Origin: Algoriphagus hitonicola
GTDB lineage: Bacteria > Bacteroidota > Bacteroidia > Cytophagales > Cyclobacteriaceae
Assembly: GCF_900113375.1 (NCBI RefSeq)
Contig: NZ_FOPC01000003.1
Span: 186,001 to 250,000 of the forward strand
Direction: 5' to 3'
DNA length: 64,000 nt
In this document: positions 16,897-25,611 of the stretch, piece after piece
How the letters are laid out: every line of letters starts with the position of its first letter
How positions within the stretch are numbered: the stretch's first letter is position 1
Translations under genes and position numbers: made by a program
Notes under the pieces: model-generated
The model's database searches: none
What the model was told of the DNA's origin: nothing
The model's input: the letters and a program-made list of their open reading frames with translations, nothing else

Positions 16897-18927
16897 TTAA
16901 ACCAGTTTTTCGGCTTCTAACTTTAAAATTTCATTGTCATCGTTCAAACCTGCCTGAATGAAGATCTCAATGGCCTCATTTCGCTGTTGACCTTTTTTAA
17001 GCAAGACTCCTAATGCGATAAGCACCCCAATCCGTGTGCCCACTTTTTTGGCAGCCGTATTGAAAAGCGGCTCCAATTCATCATAGCTCACTTCCTCGGC
17101 TAACTCCAAAATGGAATTTAGCGCTGTTTCCAGTTTTTCGCCTGAAAGATTGGTTAGCTTTTTACTGATTTGTTGAATCTCATTTAAAGCCTTTCGTTTA
17201 GGTTGCTGAGTTGGGGCTACTTGAGGTTTTTGCGTTTGTAAGCTTACACTATTTTGCTTTGTCCAAGTATCTTTCAATCCCACGGTTTTATTGAAAACCA
17301 ATTTTCCAGATTCCGAATCGGGGTCAAGTGTAAAATATCCCAAGCGCTGGAATTGGAATTTTTCATCCATCGTCGCATTGGCTAAATAGGGCTCGAGATA
17401 GGCTTCCTTAATGATTTTGAGAGAATCAGGGTTGATAAAATCCAGGAAGTTTTTGTCCTCATGGCTGTCTGGGGATTCATCCAAAAAGAGACGATCGTAC
17501 TCACGAACTTCGGCTTTGATCGCATGCGAAATAGAAACCCAATGCAAGGTACCTTTCACTTTCCGCTGACTGGCTTCCGTTCCGCTGCCAGATTTTGACT
17601 CCGGATCATAAGTACAGTGAATTTCCAGGATTTCACCGGTTTCATCTTTCACCAAAGATTCGGCTTTTATAATATAGGCACTTTTTAGTCGGACCTCATT
17701 ATCCAGGGAAAGTCGGAAAAACTTTTTCCCACCATCTTCTTTAAAATCCTCCCGTTCGATGTACAATTCCCTTGAAAAAGGCACTTCGTGAGTTCCAGAA
17801 TTTGGATCCTCCGGATTGTTTTCGAGGTAAAGTGTTTCGGTTTTATCAGTTGGGTAATTGGTAATGATCAATTTTACCGGATTCAAAACCCCCATTACCC
17901 GCGTGGCAGTTTTATTCAAATCTTCCCGGATACAATATTCAAGGAGAGAAACCTCCGTCACATTATCCCGCTTAGAAATCCCGGCGATATCACTAAAATT
18001 CCGAATGGACTCCGGTGTATAACCTCTTCTGCGAAGGCCTGAAATAGTCGGCATTCGGGGATCATCCCATCCATTGACGATTTTCTTTTGTACCAATTCG
18101 AGAAGTTTCCGCTTACTCATCACCGTGAAGCTCAAATTACGGCGAGCGAATTCCCGCTGCTTGGGTCTCAGTAAACTCGGATCATAGATTTGATCCAAAT
18201 ACCAATCGTAAAGTTCCCTGTGGGCTTTGAATTCCAAGGTGCAAAGCGAATGAGAAACTTGCTCCACATAATCGGATTGCCCATGCGCCCAATCATACAT
18301 TGGGTAAATGCACCAATTTGATCCGGTACGGTGATGAGCTTTATTGATAATCCGGTAGAGAATAGGGTCCCGCATGTGCATGTTGGGGGAAGCCATATCA
18401 ATCTTTGCGCGCAGCAGATAAGAGCCGGCTGGAAATTCTCCATTTTTCATTCGCTCGAAAAGGTCCAAGCTTTCATTGATAGACCTATCCCGAAATGGAC
18501 TTGGAGTACCCATAGAAGTTGGTGTGCCTTTTTGTGCAGCGATTTCCTCGGAGGACTGCTGATCTACATAGGCTTTTTCTTCTTTGATTAATTGGACTGC
18601 CCAATCATACAGCTGCTGAAAATAATCGGATGAATAGCGTTCCTCAGCCCATTTAAAACCCAACCAAGCAATATCTCGCTTGATGGCATCGACATATTCT
18701 TGTTCTTCTTTGGCCGGATTGGTATCGTCAAAGCGCAAGTTGACCGGGGCATTGTATTTTTCGCCCAAGCCAAAATTCAAACAAATCGATGCCGCATGAC
18801 CGATGTGCAAATAGCCGTTGGGTTCGGGAGGAAAACGAAAGCGAAGCTTGTCTTTGGCAAAGCCATTGGCTAGATCTTCCTCTATGATATGTTCTATGAA
18901 ATTGAGTGATTCGGTAGATTCTTTCAC
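16897..18927 (-). CDS. glnS: glutamine-tRNA ligase with an added C-terminal helical domain
   Basis: Charges tRNA-Gln with glutamine in the cytoplasm. 676 residues against about 550 for the Escherichia coli enzyme. The HIGH motif is HIGH at PNGYLHIGHAASI (about 36-48), the KMSKS-type motif is MSKRKLL (near 268), and GlnRS-specific segments (LRFDDTNPAKEEQEYVDAI, YDWAHGQSDYVEQVSHSLCTLEF) and the two anticodon-binding beta-barrels follow. After about residue 560 a Q/P-rich linker (QKPQVAPTQQPKRK) leads into about 100 helical residues not seen in the short enzymes. That tail does not show obvious YqeY motifs to me. Promoter region is within 18928-19000. Confidence 0.95.
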   Translation of the reverse strand: MKESTESLNFIEHIIEEDLANGFAKDKLRFRFPPEPNGYLHIGHAASICLNFGLGEKYNAPVNLRFDDTNPAKEEQEYVDAIKRDIAWLGFKWAEERYSSDYFQQLYDWAVQLIKEEKAYVDQQSSEEIAAQKGTPTSMGTPSPFRDRSINESLDLFERMKNGEFPAGSYLLRAKIDMASPNMHMRDPILYRIINKAHHRTGSNWCIYPMYDWAHGQSDYVEQVSHSLCTLEFKAHRELYDWYLDQIYDPSLLRPKQREFARRNLSFTVMSKRKLLELVQKKIVNGWDDPRMPTISGLRRRGYTPESIRNFSDIAGISKRDNVTEVSLLEYCIREDLNKTATRVMGVLNPVKLIITNYPTDKTETLYLENNPEDPNSGTHEVPFSRELYIEREDFKEDGGKKFFRLSLDNEVRLKSAYIIKAESLVKDETGEILEIHCTYDPESKSGSGTEASQRKVKGTLHWVSISHAIKAEVREYDRLFLDESPDSHEDKNFLDFINPDSLKIIKEAYLEPYLANATMDEKFQFQRLGYFTLDPDSESGKLVFNKTVGLKDTWTKQNSVSLQTQKPQVAPTQQPKRKALNEIQQISKKLTNLSGEKLETALNSILELAEEVSYDELEPLFNTAAKKVGTRIGVLIALGVLLKKGQQRNEAIEIFIQAGLNDDNEILKLEAEKLV

Positions 18928-19182
18928 GTGATTAGTATTGATTTTTTAAAGGCCCAGAGCCCAAAATTCAAAGTCAAAATTACTTCAATTGCTCCGATTT
19001 CCAATGATTATTGAGAAGGGAAAACGTAGTTTCAATTTAAGTCAAATAAAAAACGGTTTTACCACGACTTTAATGAAGAGACCTCTATTAAAGTCGGTAA
19101 CAAATCATTCTACCAACGTAATAGTTTGAATTGGACTGGAATCTTTCGATTATGGGGCCCTTCGGGATTTTCGGTTTTGGAG

Positions 19183-19284
19183 TGCTTTGCAAACCCGTTA
19201 AGAAAATGACTTAGTCCCGGGCTTGCCTTTGCCGGTCAGGCAGGCTTGCCTCGGGAATCCAGTCATTTTTAGGGTGGCAAAGCA
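19183..19284. repeat. about 100-base nested imperfect inverted repeat
   Basis: Arms pair in order: TGCTTTGC (19183-19190) with GCAAAGCA (19277-19284); CCC (19194-19196) with GGG (19272-19274); AAAATGACT (19203-19211) with AGTCATTTT (19261-19269); TCCCG (19215-19219) with CGGGA (19252-19256). The apex has GCC/GGC pairings around 19225-19245. The arms are separated by small internal loops. It could be a miniature mobile element or a structured RNA. Confidence 0.6.
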
Positions 19285-19354
19285 GGACAAAATTCCGCAG
19301 TGCACTAGATTTCAACCTGTAGAAAACGTTACCAGCGGAAAGAAAAGAACGGGG

Positions 19355-19378
19355 CCATCCCGATTTTTATCGGGATGG
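19355..19378. repeat. perfect hairpin CCATCCCGAT-TTTT-ATCGGGATGG
   Basis: 10-base arms (19355-19364 and 19369-19378) with a TTTT loop. The flanks are not T-rich enough on either side for a clear intrinsic terminator. It forms part of the hairpin-rich block 19060-19400. Confidence 0.6.
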
Positions 19379-19623
19379 ATACTTTTGGTCTTCAAAAATA
19401 TCAAGGAAAAAAAGATTAAAAAGCGTAAGATCAACCCAAGCATTTCAGTTTAGGCCAAATCATTTTCATACCTCACTTGCCCCGACTGATAAAGCAAAAC
19501 AAAAAGGTTTAATGTCATTTTCAGAGTGGAAAGACTAACCTATTCATTCATATCTTCATCAAAATAAAATTACGGACAAAACTTTTCTTCTCATTAAATT
19601 AAGGGTAGAACCTAAAAAACTAT

Positions 19624-19971
19624 TCAGATTTCATCCATTTCGCGACTTGGCCAATAGGGTCCAGTCAAGATGAGTTTACCAGTTTTACGATCGACTTCAA
19701 AAGTGACTTTCATTTTTTCTTTTTCCTGCTCGTGGATATTCAGACAGGCATTAAAATAAATCAGGTCAAAATTCAACATCAACCAACCTGAAGTTTCAGA
19801 TAAGAATGTAGGCTGCGTTGCTAAACCAACATTTTCCGCCACAGCTCCGTCTTTTTTGAAATAATAAGAAAGGAAAATACCCAGCTCATTCTTCTTTTCT
19901 TTCAGCATTTCAGAAAGAAACGCATCGGAGATATCGTTAGTCTGCAGATCAAAAGTCCAAGTTTCTTGCAT
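19624..19971 (-). CDS. conserved hypothetical protein
   Basis: 115 residues from the ATG at 19971 (a TTG two codons earlier is also possible). No family recognised. The sequence is soluble, mixed alpha/beta, with an acidic N-terminus and a beta-strand-rich C-terminus (KVTFEVDRKTGKLILTGPYW). It diverges from the cysteine desulfurase gene with about 86 bases between starts, so the promoters for both lie in 19972-20057. Confidence 0.5.
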   Translation of the reverse strand: MQETWTFDLQTNDISDAFLSEMLKEKKNELGIFLSYYFKKDGAVAENVGLATQPTFLSETSGWLMLNFDLIYFNACLNIHEQEKEKMKVTFEVDRKTGKLILTGPYWPSREMDEI

Positions 19972-20057
19972 ATACAAATTTGATCTTTTTTATGGGCAAG
20001 GCCAAAAAACATTTTCATCGACTCTGAGTAAGGATAGAGAATTCCTATTTTCACCTC

Positions 20058-21206
20058 ATGAATTACCCCATTTATCTGGATTACAATGCTACCACACCTT
20101 GTGCGCCGGAAGTGATCGAAACCATGATTCCATATTTCGGGACACATTTTGGCAATGCGGCCAGCAAAAGTCATCCCTATGGGTGGGTGGCTGAAAATGC
20201 GGTGGAAGCAGCTCGCGAGCAAATTGCCCAACTGATCGGAGCAAAACCAAAAGAAATTATTTTTACTTCTGGAGCTACCGAATCCATCAATCTGGGAATC
20301 AAAGGCATTTTTGAAACTTATTCAGGGGAAAAACAACACTATATCACCTGCAAAGCTGAGCATAAAGCGGTGTTGGACACTTTTGCTGAAATCGAAAAAA
20401 AAGGAGCCGAAATCACCTACTTATCGGTCAATTCCAAAGGGGAAATCAATTTAGATGAATTGGAAAAGTCGATTCTTCCCCATACCAAATTGATTTGCTT
20501 GATGTGGGCAAATAATGAGACAGGCCTGATTCATCCCATTCCAAAAATTGCCGAAATAGCGCAATCCAAGGAGATTATTTTGTTTACCGATGCAGTGCAG
20601 GCAGCTGGCAAAATTCCGATTTCTACTAAAGGAATTCATCTCATGGCCATCTCAGCCCACAAACTTTACGGCCCAAAAGGAGTCGGTGCACTATATGTTC
20701 GCCACAATCACGAATTACCGAAACCCCTGTCACAAATTCACGGTGGAGGGCATGAAAAGGGATTCCGAAGTGGAACTTTAAATGTGCCGGGAATAGTTGG
20801 TTTTGGAAAAGCAGCCGAGCTCCGAAAAGAGGAAATGAAGACCGAAAGCCATCGATTAGAAAAGCTACGCGATACCCTGGAAAGCTTGATTTTAGAACTG
20901 CCAAACACATTTTTGAATGGCGGTCAAAACCATCGACTTCCTCATGTATGTAACATTGCCTTTGGCGGAGTAGAAGGAGAGGAGCTCCTAAAAAAAATCA
21001 ATCAAAAAGTAGCGGTCAGTTCGGGTTCGGCCTGTACCTCTATTTCACCAAAACCCAGTCACGTCTTGCAAGCCATGGGAGTGGAGTCTGATCTGGGAAG
21101 AGGATCAATTCGGTTTAGTTTGGGAAGAAATACTACAGCTGGAGAAATTGAGCAGGTGGTGGATTGGGTAAAATATGTGGTTAGAAAATTGCGAAACCTG
21201 GAATAG
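20058..21206 (+). CDS. cysteine desulfurase (IscS/NifS family)
   Basis: PLP enzyme that removes sulfur from cysteine as a protein persulfide for Fe-S clusters, tRNA thiolation or molybdenum cofactor sulfuration. 382 residues. Visible: N-terminal YLDYNATTP, H102 in the AEHKAVL motif, D178 in LFTDAVQ, Schiff-base K202 in SAHKLYGPKG, and the active cysteine C326 in SSGSACTS on the mobile loop. The positions match group I enzymes such as Escherichia coli IscS. No isc/suf genes are adjacent. Since a molybdenum hydroxylase is encoded nearby, a link to cofactor sulfuration is possible, though this is only inferred. Confidence 0.92.
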   Translation: MNYPIYLDYNATTPCAPEVIETMIPYFGTHFGNAASKSHPYGWVAENAVEAAREQIAQLIGAKPKEIIFTSGATESINLGIKGIFETYSGEKQHYITCKAEHKAVLDTFAEIEKKGAEITYLSVNSKGEINLDELEKSILPHTKLICLMWANNETGLIHPIPKIAEIAQSKEIILFTDAVQAAGKIPISTKGIHLMAISAHKLYGPKGVGALYVRHNHELPKPLSQIHGGGHEKGFRSGTLNVPGIVGFGKAAELRKEEMKTESHRLEKLRDTLESLILELPNTFLNGGQNHRLPHVCNIAFGGVEGEELLKKINQKVAVSSGSACTSISPKPSHVLQAMGVESDLGRGSIRFSLGRNTTAGEIEQVVDWVKYVVRKLRNLE

Positions 21207-21279
21207 AAACTCAATCTAAACAGGGATTCTTTGCGGTCCGCAATTGTCCCAAATTACCTATTATCTGTATATTTATTCT

Positions 21280-21888
21280 ATGAATATCAAAAATCAGGAT
21301 CGCGTAAAAGAACCGGATATTGAATACGGCCGCTATTCCTATGCTGATTATTTGACTTGGCAGTTTAAGGAGGTGGTAGAATTAATCAAGGGGAGAAGAT
21401 TTAAAAAAGCTGCTGCTGCACCCAAGCGAATTCACCAACAGGTTTCTTTAAAACTATCCACTAAGTTTTATAATTACTTGGAAGGCCAAAAATGCCAAGT
21501 TTATGACGCTCCTTTTGATGTACGATTTCCAATTAAATCAAGAGAAGACGACAAAATTCATGATGTGGTACAGCCGGATATTTGTGTGATTTGTGATCCT
21601 GAAAAATTGGACGAAAGAGGCTGTATCGGCGCGCCAGACTTGATCGTGGAGATCCTTTCTCCAGGAAATAGTAAAACAGAGCTTAAGCACAAATTTTCAC
21701 TTTACGAAAGCCAAGGAGTTCGAGAATATTGGGTGATCCATCCTGAAAATCAAGACTTATTAATTTACACACTTGAACATGGGAAATATATACCGTCTCG
21801 ATTGCTGACCACAGGAGATCTGGTAGAATCCGCAGTGATCAAAGGATTTGCCTTGGATTTGGAAGAATTTTTTAGCGATATCGAGTAA
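21280..21888 (+). CDS. Uma2-family (DUF820) nuclease-fold protein
   Basis: 202 residues from the ATG at 21280; a frame opening at 21244 adds 12 hydrophobic residues with no sign of use. The family has a PD-(D/E)xK fold: here D of QPDICVIC, then PDLIVEILSPGN with the E of VEIL, and the lysine later in LKHKFSLYESQGVREYWVI. Such genes are very common in some phyla, but their role is not known; restriction-endonuclease-like chemistry is assumed. It follows the cysteine desulfurase by about 70 bases on the same strand and is not obviously linked to it. Confidence 0.82.
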   Translation: MNIKNQDRVKEPDIEYGRYSYADYLTWQFKEVVELIKGRRFKKAAAAPKRIHQQVSLKLSTKFYNYLEGQKCQVYDAPFDVRFPIKSREDDKIHDVVQPDICVICDPEKLDERGCIGAPDLIVEILSPGNSKTELKHKFSLYESQGVREYWVIHPENQDLLIYTLEHGKYIPSRLLTTGDLVESAVIKGFALDLEEFFSDIE

Positions 21889-21896
21889 CTTGATCT

Positions 21897-22487
21897 TCAA
21901 AGTTTCCAATTTTTCAATCGATCCAAATCCGCTTCGGTATCCAGGTCCACAGCTCCCAAAGGGAAGTCCAAGGCAAAAACATCAGAAATATTTTTAACGA
22001 TTACCTTTTTTGCTCCTTCCGATCCTTTCAAGGACAGCATATCCTCAAAATATTTTTGATCAAAAATCGCCGGTACGCCCAAAGTATTCGAATACGAACA
22101 AGCGACAATTCCTTTTCCAGACTTTTCTTTTTCTGAAATCAGCTGATTTAAAAGTGGAGCATCCACAAAAGGCTGATCACAAAGCATCAAAATCACCTGA
22201 TCTGGATTTTCATTTTGGATCAAAAATTGGAGTCCAGTCTGCATGCTTGAAGCCATTCCCTGTTCCCAATTTTCATTGATGACAAAAGGGATTTGATCCG
22301 GTTCAAAACCAGTTTTGATCAATTCCGGATTCCAACCCAAAACTACAACCAAAGCCTCCACCTGTGATTTTTGAGTTTCAGTAATTGCCTTTTCAATCAA
22401 ATTAACACCTTGTATTTCAATTAATTGCTTTGGTCTTCCTAAACGAGAAGATGAACCAGCTGCTAAAATGATCAAACCCGTCTTCAT
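21897..22487 (-). CDS. MocA-like molybdenum cofactor nucleotidyltransferase
   Basis: 196-residue NTP-transferase. The N-terminus LIILAAGSSSRLGRPKQL is the family signature that binds the nucleotide, and LMLCDQPFVDAPLLNQLI carries the metal-binding Asp. MocA-type enzymes attach CMP to molybdenum cofactor for xanthine-oxidase-family enzymes. The start ATG shares its A with the TGA stop of the xdhC-like gene, so translation is coupled. Together they form a maturation pair for an enzyme such as the IorAB encoded at 14194-16817. Confidence 0.85.
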   Translation of the reverse strand: MKTGLIILAAGSSSRLGRPKQLIEIQGVNLIEKAITETQKSQVEALVVVLGWNPELIKTGFEPDQIPFVINENWEQGMASSMQTGLQFLIQNENPDQVILMLCDQPFVDAPLLNQLISEKEKSGKGIVACSYSNTLGVPAIFDQKYFEDMLSLKGSEGAKKVIVKNISDVFALDFPLGAVDLDTEADLDRLKNWKL

Positions 22488-23605
22488 CAGCCTTTTTCGT
22501 GAATTGGACCGACTTTATCCCGGAGAAAAATAGGTTGCTTTTTGTTGAGTACGGCTTTGATTTCGGCAAAAATGGAAAGAGCGATTTCTTCTGAAGTTTC
22601 TGCTCCGATTTCCAATCCGATAGGGGCGTAAAAATTATCAGTGGAAACCTGAATTCCCTTGGATTCCAGTCGCTCAATCAGCTTTTCGGTTTTCTTTTTT
22701 GGACCTAAAATCCCGATATAAGGAATCAAACAGGTCAGTAATTTTTCCAAAATAATGACTTCATATTCGAAATTATGGGTCATCAATAAGGCCACGGTAT
22801 AAATATCAGTTTCGATTTGATCGATCACTTCTTCCGCATGACCTTGAATGATTTTTTTGGCTTGGGGAAATCGGGTAGGGGAAGCCAGATTTTTTCGGCC
22901 ATCGATGAGAATCAATTCCATACCCAGGATTTCGGAAAGCTTGGCTACCGGTTGAGTATCATTTCCCGCACCAAATAGCAATACTCTGACCGTTGGCTTG
23001 ACCAGTTCGAAAAATACCGAGAATTGACCCAGGCTATCGGGAAAGGATTTAATCTGGTTTTGGGATGCGTCAAAATACTTTATTTCGGATTGGAGTGTTG
23101 GCAAAAACTCTTCATGAACGCGTGTATAGTCTCCAAATTGATTTTGACCTTGACTTAATAGGATCGTCCCAACTTGCTCAGATTTTGAATTGGCAACCGA
23201 AAACACGCTTATCAAGAGTGAAACTTCCCTTTTTTCAAGCGCTTTTTTGATCAACTCTATCGGATTTTCGGGATGACTCAAATCGATCGGTTCAATCAGT
23301 ACATGGATAATCCCATTACAACCCAATCCCACACCGAATTTCTGATCATCTTCATCAGTGGTATCATAGGTGACGAGCATGGATTTCTGTTGGAAAATGA
23401 CCGTTTGAGCTTTGCGCAGCGCATCACCTTCCAAACATCCACCGCTAATTGCTCCGGTCAAATTTCCTTCCTGAGTGACAAGCATCCGGGCTCCTGGACG
23501 ACGATATGCGGAGCCATCTACTTGAACAACCGTCGCTAAAGCTACGGATAGATTCTCACTTTTGGCAAATTCATAGGATTGGATAATCTCTTGAAATTCT
23601 TTCAT
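22487..23605 (-). CDS. XdhC-family molybdenum cofactor insertion protein
   Basis: 372 residues. The N-terminal XdhC/CoxI domain includes VQVDGSAYRRPGARMLV and AISGGCLEGDALRKAQ (GGCLE motif), and the C-terminal Rossmann-like domain has VLLFGAGNDTQPVAKL (GxGxxxxP) and LMTHNFEYEVIILEKLL. XdhC binds and sulfurates molybdenum cofactor, then inserts it in the hydroxylase. The gene is immediately upstream of the mocA-like gene with a one-base overlap. It runs opposite to the hydroxylase operon about 6 kb away. Confidence 0.9.
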   Translation of the reverse strand: MKEFQEIIQSYEFAKSENLSVALATVVQVDGSAYRRPGARMLVTQEGNLTGAISGGCLEGDALRKAQTVIFQQKSMLVTYDTTDEDDQKFGVGLGCNGIIHVLIEPIDLSHPENPIELIKKALEKREVSLLISVFSVANSKSEQVGTILLSQGQNQFGDYTRVHEEFLPTLQSEIKYFDASQNQIKSFPDSLGQFSVFFELVKPTVRVLLFGAGNDTQPVAKLSEILGMELILIDGRKNLASPTRFPQAKKIIQGHAEEVIDQIETDIYTVALLMTHNFEYEVIILEKLLTCLIPYIGILGPKKKTEKLIERLESKGIQVSTDNFYAPIGLEIGAETSEEIALSIFAEIKAVLNKKQPIFLRDKVGPIHEKG

Positions 23606-23619
23606 TTACTTATATTGGA

Positions 23620-24897
23620 TTAATTAGCCAATTGAAGCTTCTCTCTTCGTAAGGAAAACCAGATTGAAAAGAATGCCGATAAGACCAAGTATCCTACAAA
23701 AATAGAAACTGCACCTGGCAAAAACTTACTTAATCCAAACCAATCTCCAGTCGTAAACACAATAAACATCGCATAAGCCACCTTCATCAGTTCCCAAGCC
23801 CAGGCATTGGGATTTCGATCCATCAGTTCCGTATAGGCATACACGGTCAAAAAAATGAAAGCCCCGAAATAAAAGATTCCCGGAGAACCGATTTCAGCTA
23901 AGTTTCCAAACAAATAGCTAAGGAGAAAAAGCAGTGCCATCAATTGGCTGAAACTCCAAATCAACATGCCTTTGGTTAGTTGGGGATTGTATTTTTCAAA
24001 ATTATACACATCCTCAATTTTGCCGATGGGGTATTTCTCAGCAACATCGGCTGGACGCCATCCCAAGGGCTTAAACCAAATTGTAAATTTATCCGACCAT
24101 TTTTTGGCTCGCCATGCATCTTTTAGTAGCTGCCAGAAATGCATAAAATTAATTTTGATCGGGTTCCAGGTTCTCACTGGGCGCGTTACTCCATAAACGG
24201 CAGGTATTTCTTCTTTTTCTTCCTGAAAAGTCCCAAACCATTTGTCCCAAAAGATAAATATCTGACCGTAATTCTTATCCAAATATTCCGGATTGATGGC
24301 ATGATGTACCCGATGATGGGAGGGGGTGACAATGATTTTTTCTAAAAATCCCATTTTTCCAATATGTCGGGTATGATACCAAAACTGAGCGAATAAATGC
24401 AAGGGAGCGACCACTGCGATGACCTCGGGAGGAACTCCAAAAATCGCTGCCGGTAATAAAAAAACCGCGAAGATCTTGACAATCGAGGCAATACTCTGAC
24501 GAAGTGCACAAGCCAAATTAAATTCCTCCGAGCTGTGATGAATGATGTGGTTGTTCCAAAAAATATTGTATTCATGCGCAATCCGATGCGTCCAATAGCC
24601 GGCAAAATCCAGTGCAAAAAAGGCGATAACATAAACTAACCAGGTACTTTGGATGTCAAATACACTCGCCCGGTCATAAAACCACTGATAGGACAAAATC
24701 ACAACACTCAAGCCTAAAACATCCTTGGTGACATTGGTCATGCCGGAGCTCAAACTCGAAATCATGTCGTTGAGCGGTACGGTATCGTTTCCTTTCCAAA
24801 GGCCCCAGAATTTTTCAAAGAGGACCAAAAGAAAAAAGGCCGGCATGGCGATCAATAATATTTGCCCGTAAGCTTCCATTTTGGTTTGATTTGCCAT
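23620..24897 (-). CDS. sterol desaturase/fatty acid hydroxylase superfamily membrane protein
   Basis: 425 residues with several membrane helices. The di-iron histidine clusters are HRIAHE (HxxxH, near residue 104), HIIHHS (HxxHH, near 118) and HHRVHH (near 195), with conserved spacing as in alkylglycerol monooxygenase-like enzymes. A long C-terminal membrane domain (about residues 310-420) follows, also typical of that branch. It would oxidise a lipid C-H or ether bond at the inner membrane with O2. 14 bases separate it from the start of xdhC, which lies downstream on the same strand, so all three may be transcribed together. Confidence 0.85.
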   Translation of the reverse strand: MANQTKMEAYGQILLIAMPAFFLLVLFEKFWGLWKGNDTVPLNDMISSLSSGMTNVTKDVLGLSVVILSYQWFYDRASVFDIQSTWLVYVIAFFALDFAGYWTHRIAHEYNIFWNNHIIHHSSEEFNLACALRQSIASIVKIFAVFLLPAAIFGVPPEVIAVVAPLHLFAQFWYHTRHIGKMGFLEKIIVTPSHHRVHHAINPEYLDKNYGQIFIFWDKWFGTFQEEKEEIPAVYGVTRPVRTWNPIKINFMHFWQLLKDAWRAKKWSDKFTIWFKPLGWRPADVAEKYPIGKIEDVYNFEKYNPQLTKGMLIWSFSQLMALLFLLSYLFGNLAEIGSPGIFYFGAFIFLTVYAYTELMDRNPNAWAWELMKVAYAMFIVFTTGDWFGLSKFLPGAVSIFVGYLVLSAFFSIWFSLRREKLQLAN

Positions 24898-25059
24898 TAA
24901 ACTTAGGAATTTGCCATAGGATCTTCAATAGATTTTGATGAATGGGCGCTATAAATTGACTTATCGCAATTTTCTTTCGGTTGATTTACACTTCACCGGT
25001 CCCAAATTTTGATATATCTTAGGCATCGTATTCAAATATCAATTCTAGTTTAAATATTC

Positions 25060-25533
25060 ATGCAGTTTCCCAGTTTAGCTCAACTCAAAAAGGAATTAGA
25101 ACTTTTGCCCGAAAAAGAAAAGGTTAATCTAATTTCAGATTTGGCCAAATTCAGTCGTGAGAATAAGGCTTATCTATTTTTCAAACTTCAGGAAAAAGAA
25201 AATCCAGGTTATTTTCTGGAAATGATCAAAGAAGAATTGGATACTGAATTTCAAAAAAGTAATGCCAGCCATGTGTACTATGCAAAAAAATCGGCACAAG
25301 CCATCCGACGAAAATTGAATAAAATGCTCAAATTGAGCAAAAAGAAGGAAGATCAAATCGAGGCCATTATGTATTTCTGTGAGCAACTCAAGGAGTACGG
25401 ATATCTTCAATTTAACTATCCTGTAATTGATAATTTGTATAAAATCCAGGTCGAAAAAGTCAAAAAGCTGATTTTGGGTTTGCACGAGGATTTGCAGTAT
25501 GATTTTGAAATGAGGCTTCAGGACTTGGAGTAA
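25060..25533 (+). CDS. DUF6155-like helical protein
   Basis: 157 residues, almost entirely helical and highly charged (SLAQLKKELELLPEKEKVNL, SKKKEDQIEAIMYFCEQLKE). The length and general pattern fit DUF6155, which I recognise only by overall resemblance. No signal peptide, no membrane helix. It diverges from the sterol-desaturase-like gene. Confidence 0.55.
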   Translation: MQFPSLAQLKKELELLPEKEKVNLISDLAKFSRENKAYLFFKLQEKENPGYFLEMIKEELDTEFQKSNASHVYYAKKSAQAIRRKLNKMLKLSKKKEDQIEAIMYFCEQLKEYGYLQFNYPVIDNLYKIQVEKVKKLILGLHEDLQYDFEMRLQDLE

Positions 25534-25558
25534 CGGGATTCAATCTAATATCTAGGAA

Positions 25559-25592
25559 TAAAAAAAGCCCGGTCCAAAGAACCGAGCCTTCC
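25559..25592 (-). terminator. terminator of the CHRD lipoprotein gene
   Basis: On the minus strand GCTCGGT pairs with ACCGGGC (one T-G wobble) around a short loop, extended by AAG/TTT, and a run of seven T follows. It lies 20 bases after the stop of the gene ending at 25612 and is between convergent genes. Confidence 0.8.
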
Positions 25593-25611
25593 CAAACTAA
25601 CTAACCATCTA

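Larger units (their letters stand above)
18928..19623. repeat. 696-base intergenic region with nested inverted repeats
   Basis: No gene supported. The part next to 18927 should hold the glnS promoter. From 19060 to 19400 the DNA is a series of hairpins: 19060-19100 (TTACC-CGACTTTAAT pairing with ATTAAAGTCG-GTAA, one bulge), 19183-19284 (listed separately) and 19355-19378. Short ORFs here have no recognisable domains and overlap the hairpins. The organisation is like the non-coding, hairpin-rich repeats scattered in Bacteroidota genomes; 19400-19623 shows nothing further. Confidence 0.5.
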
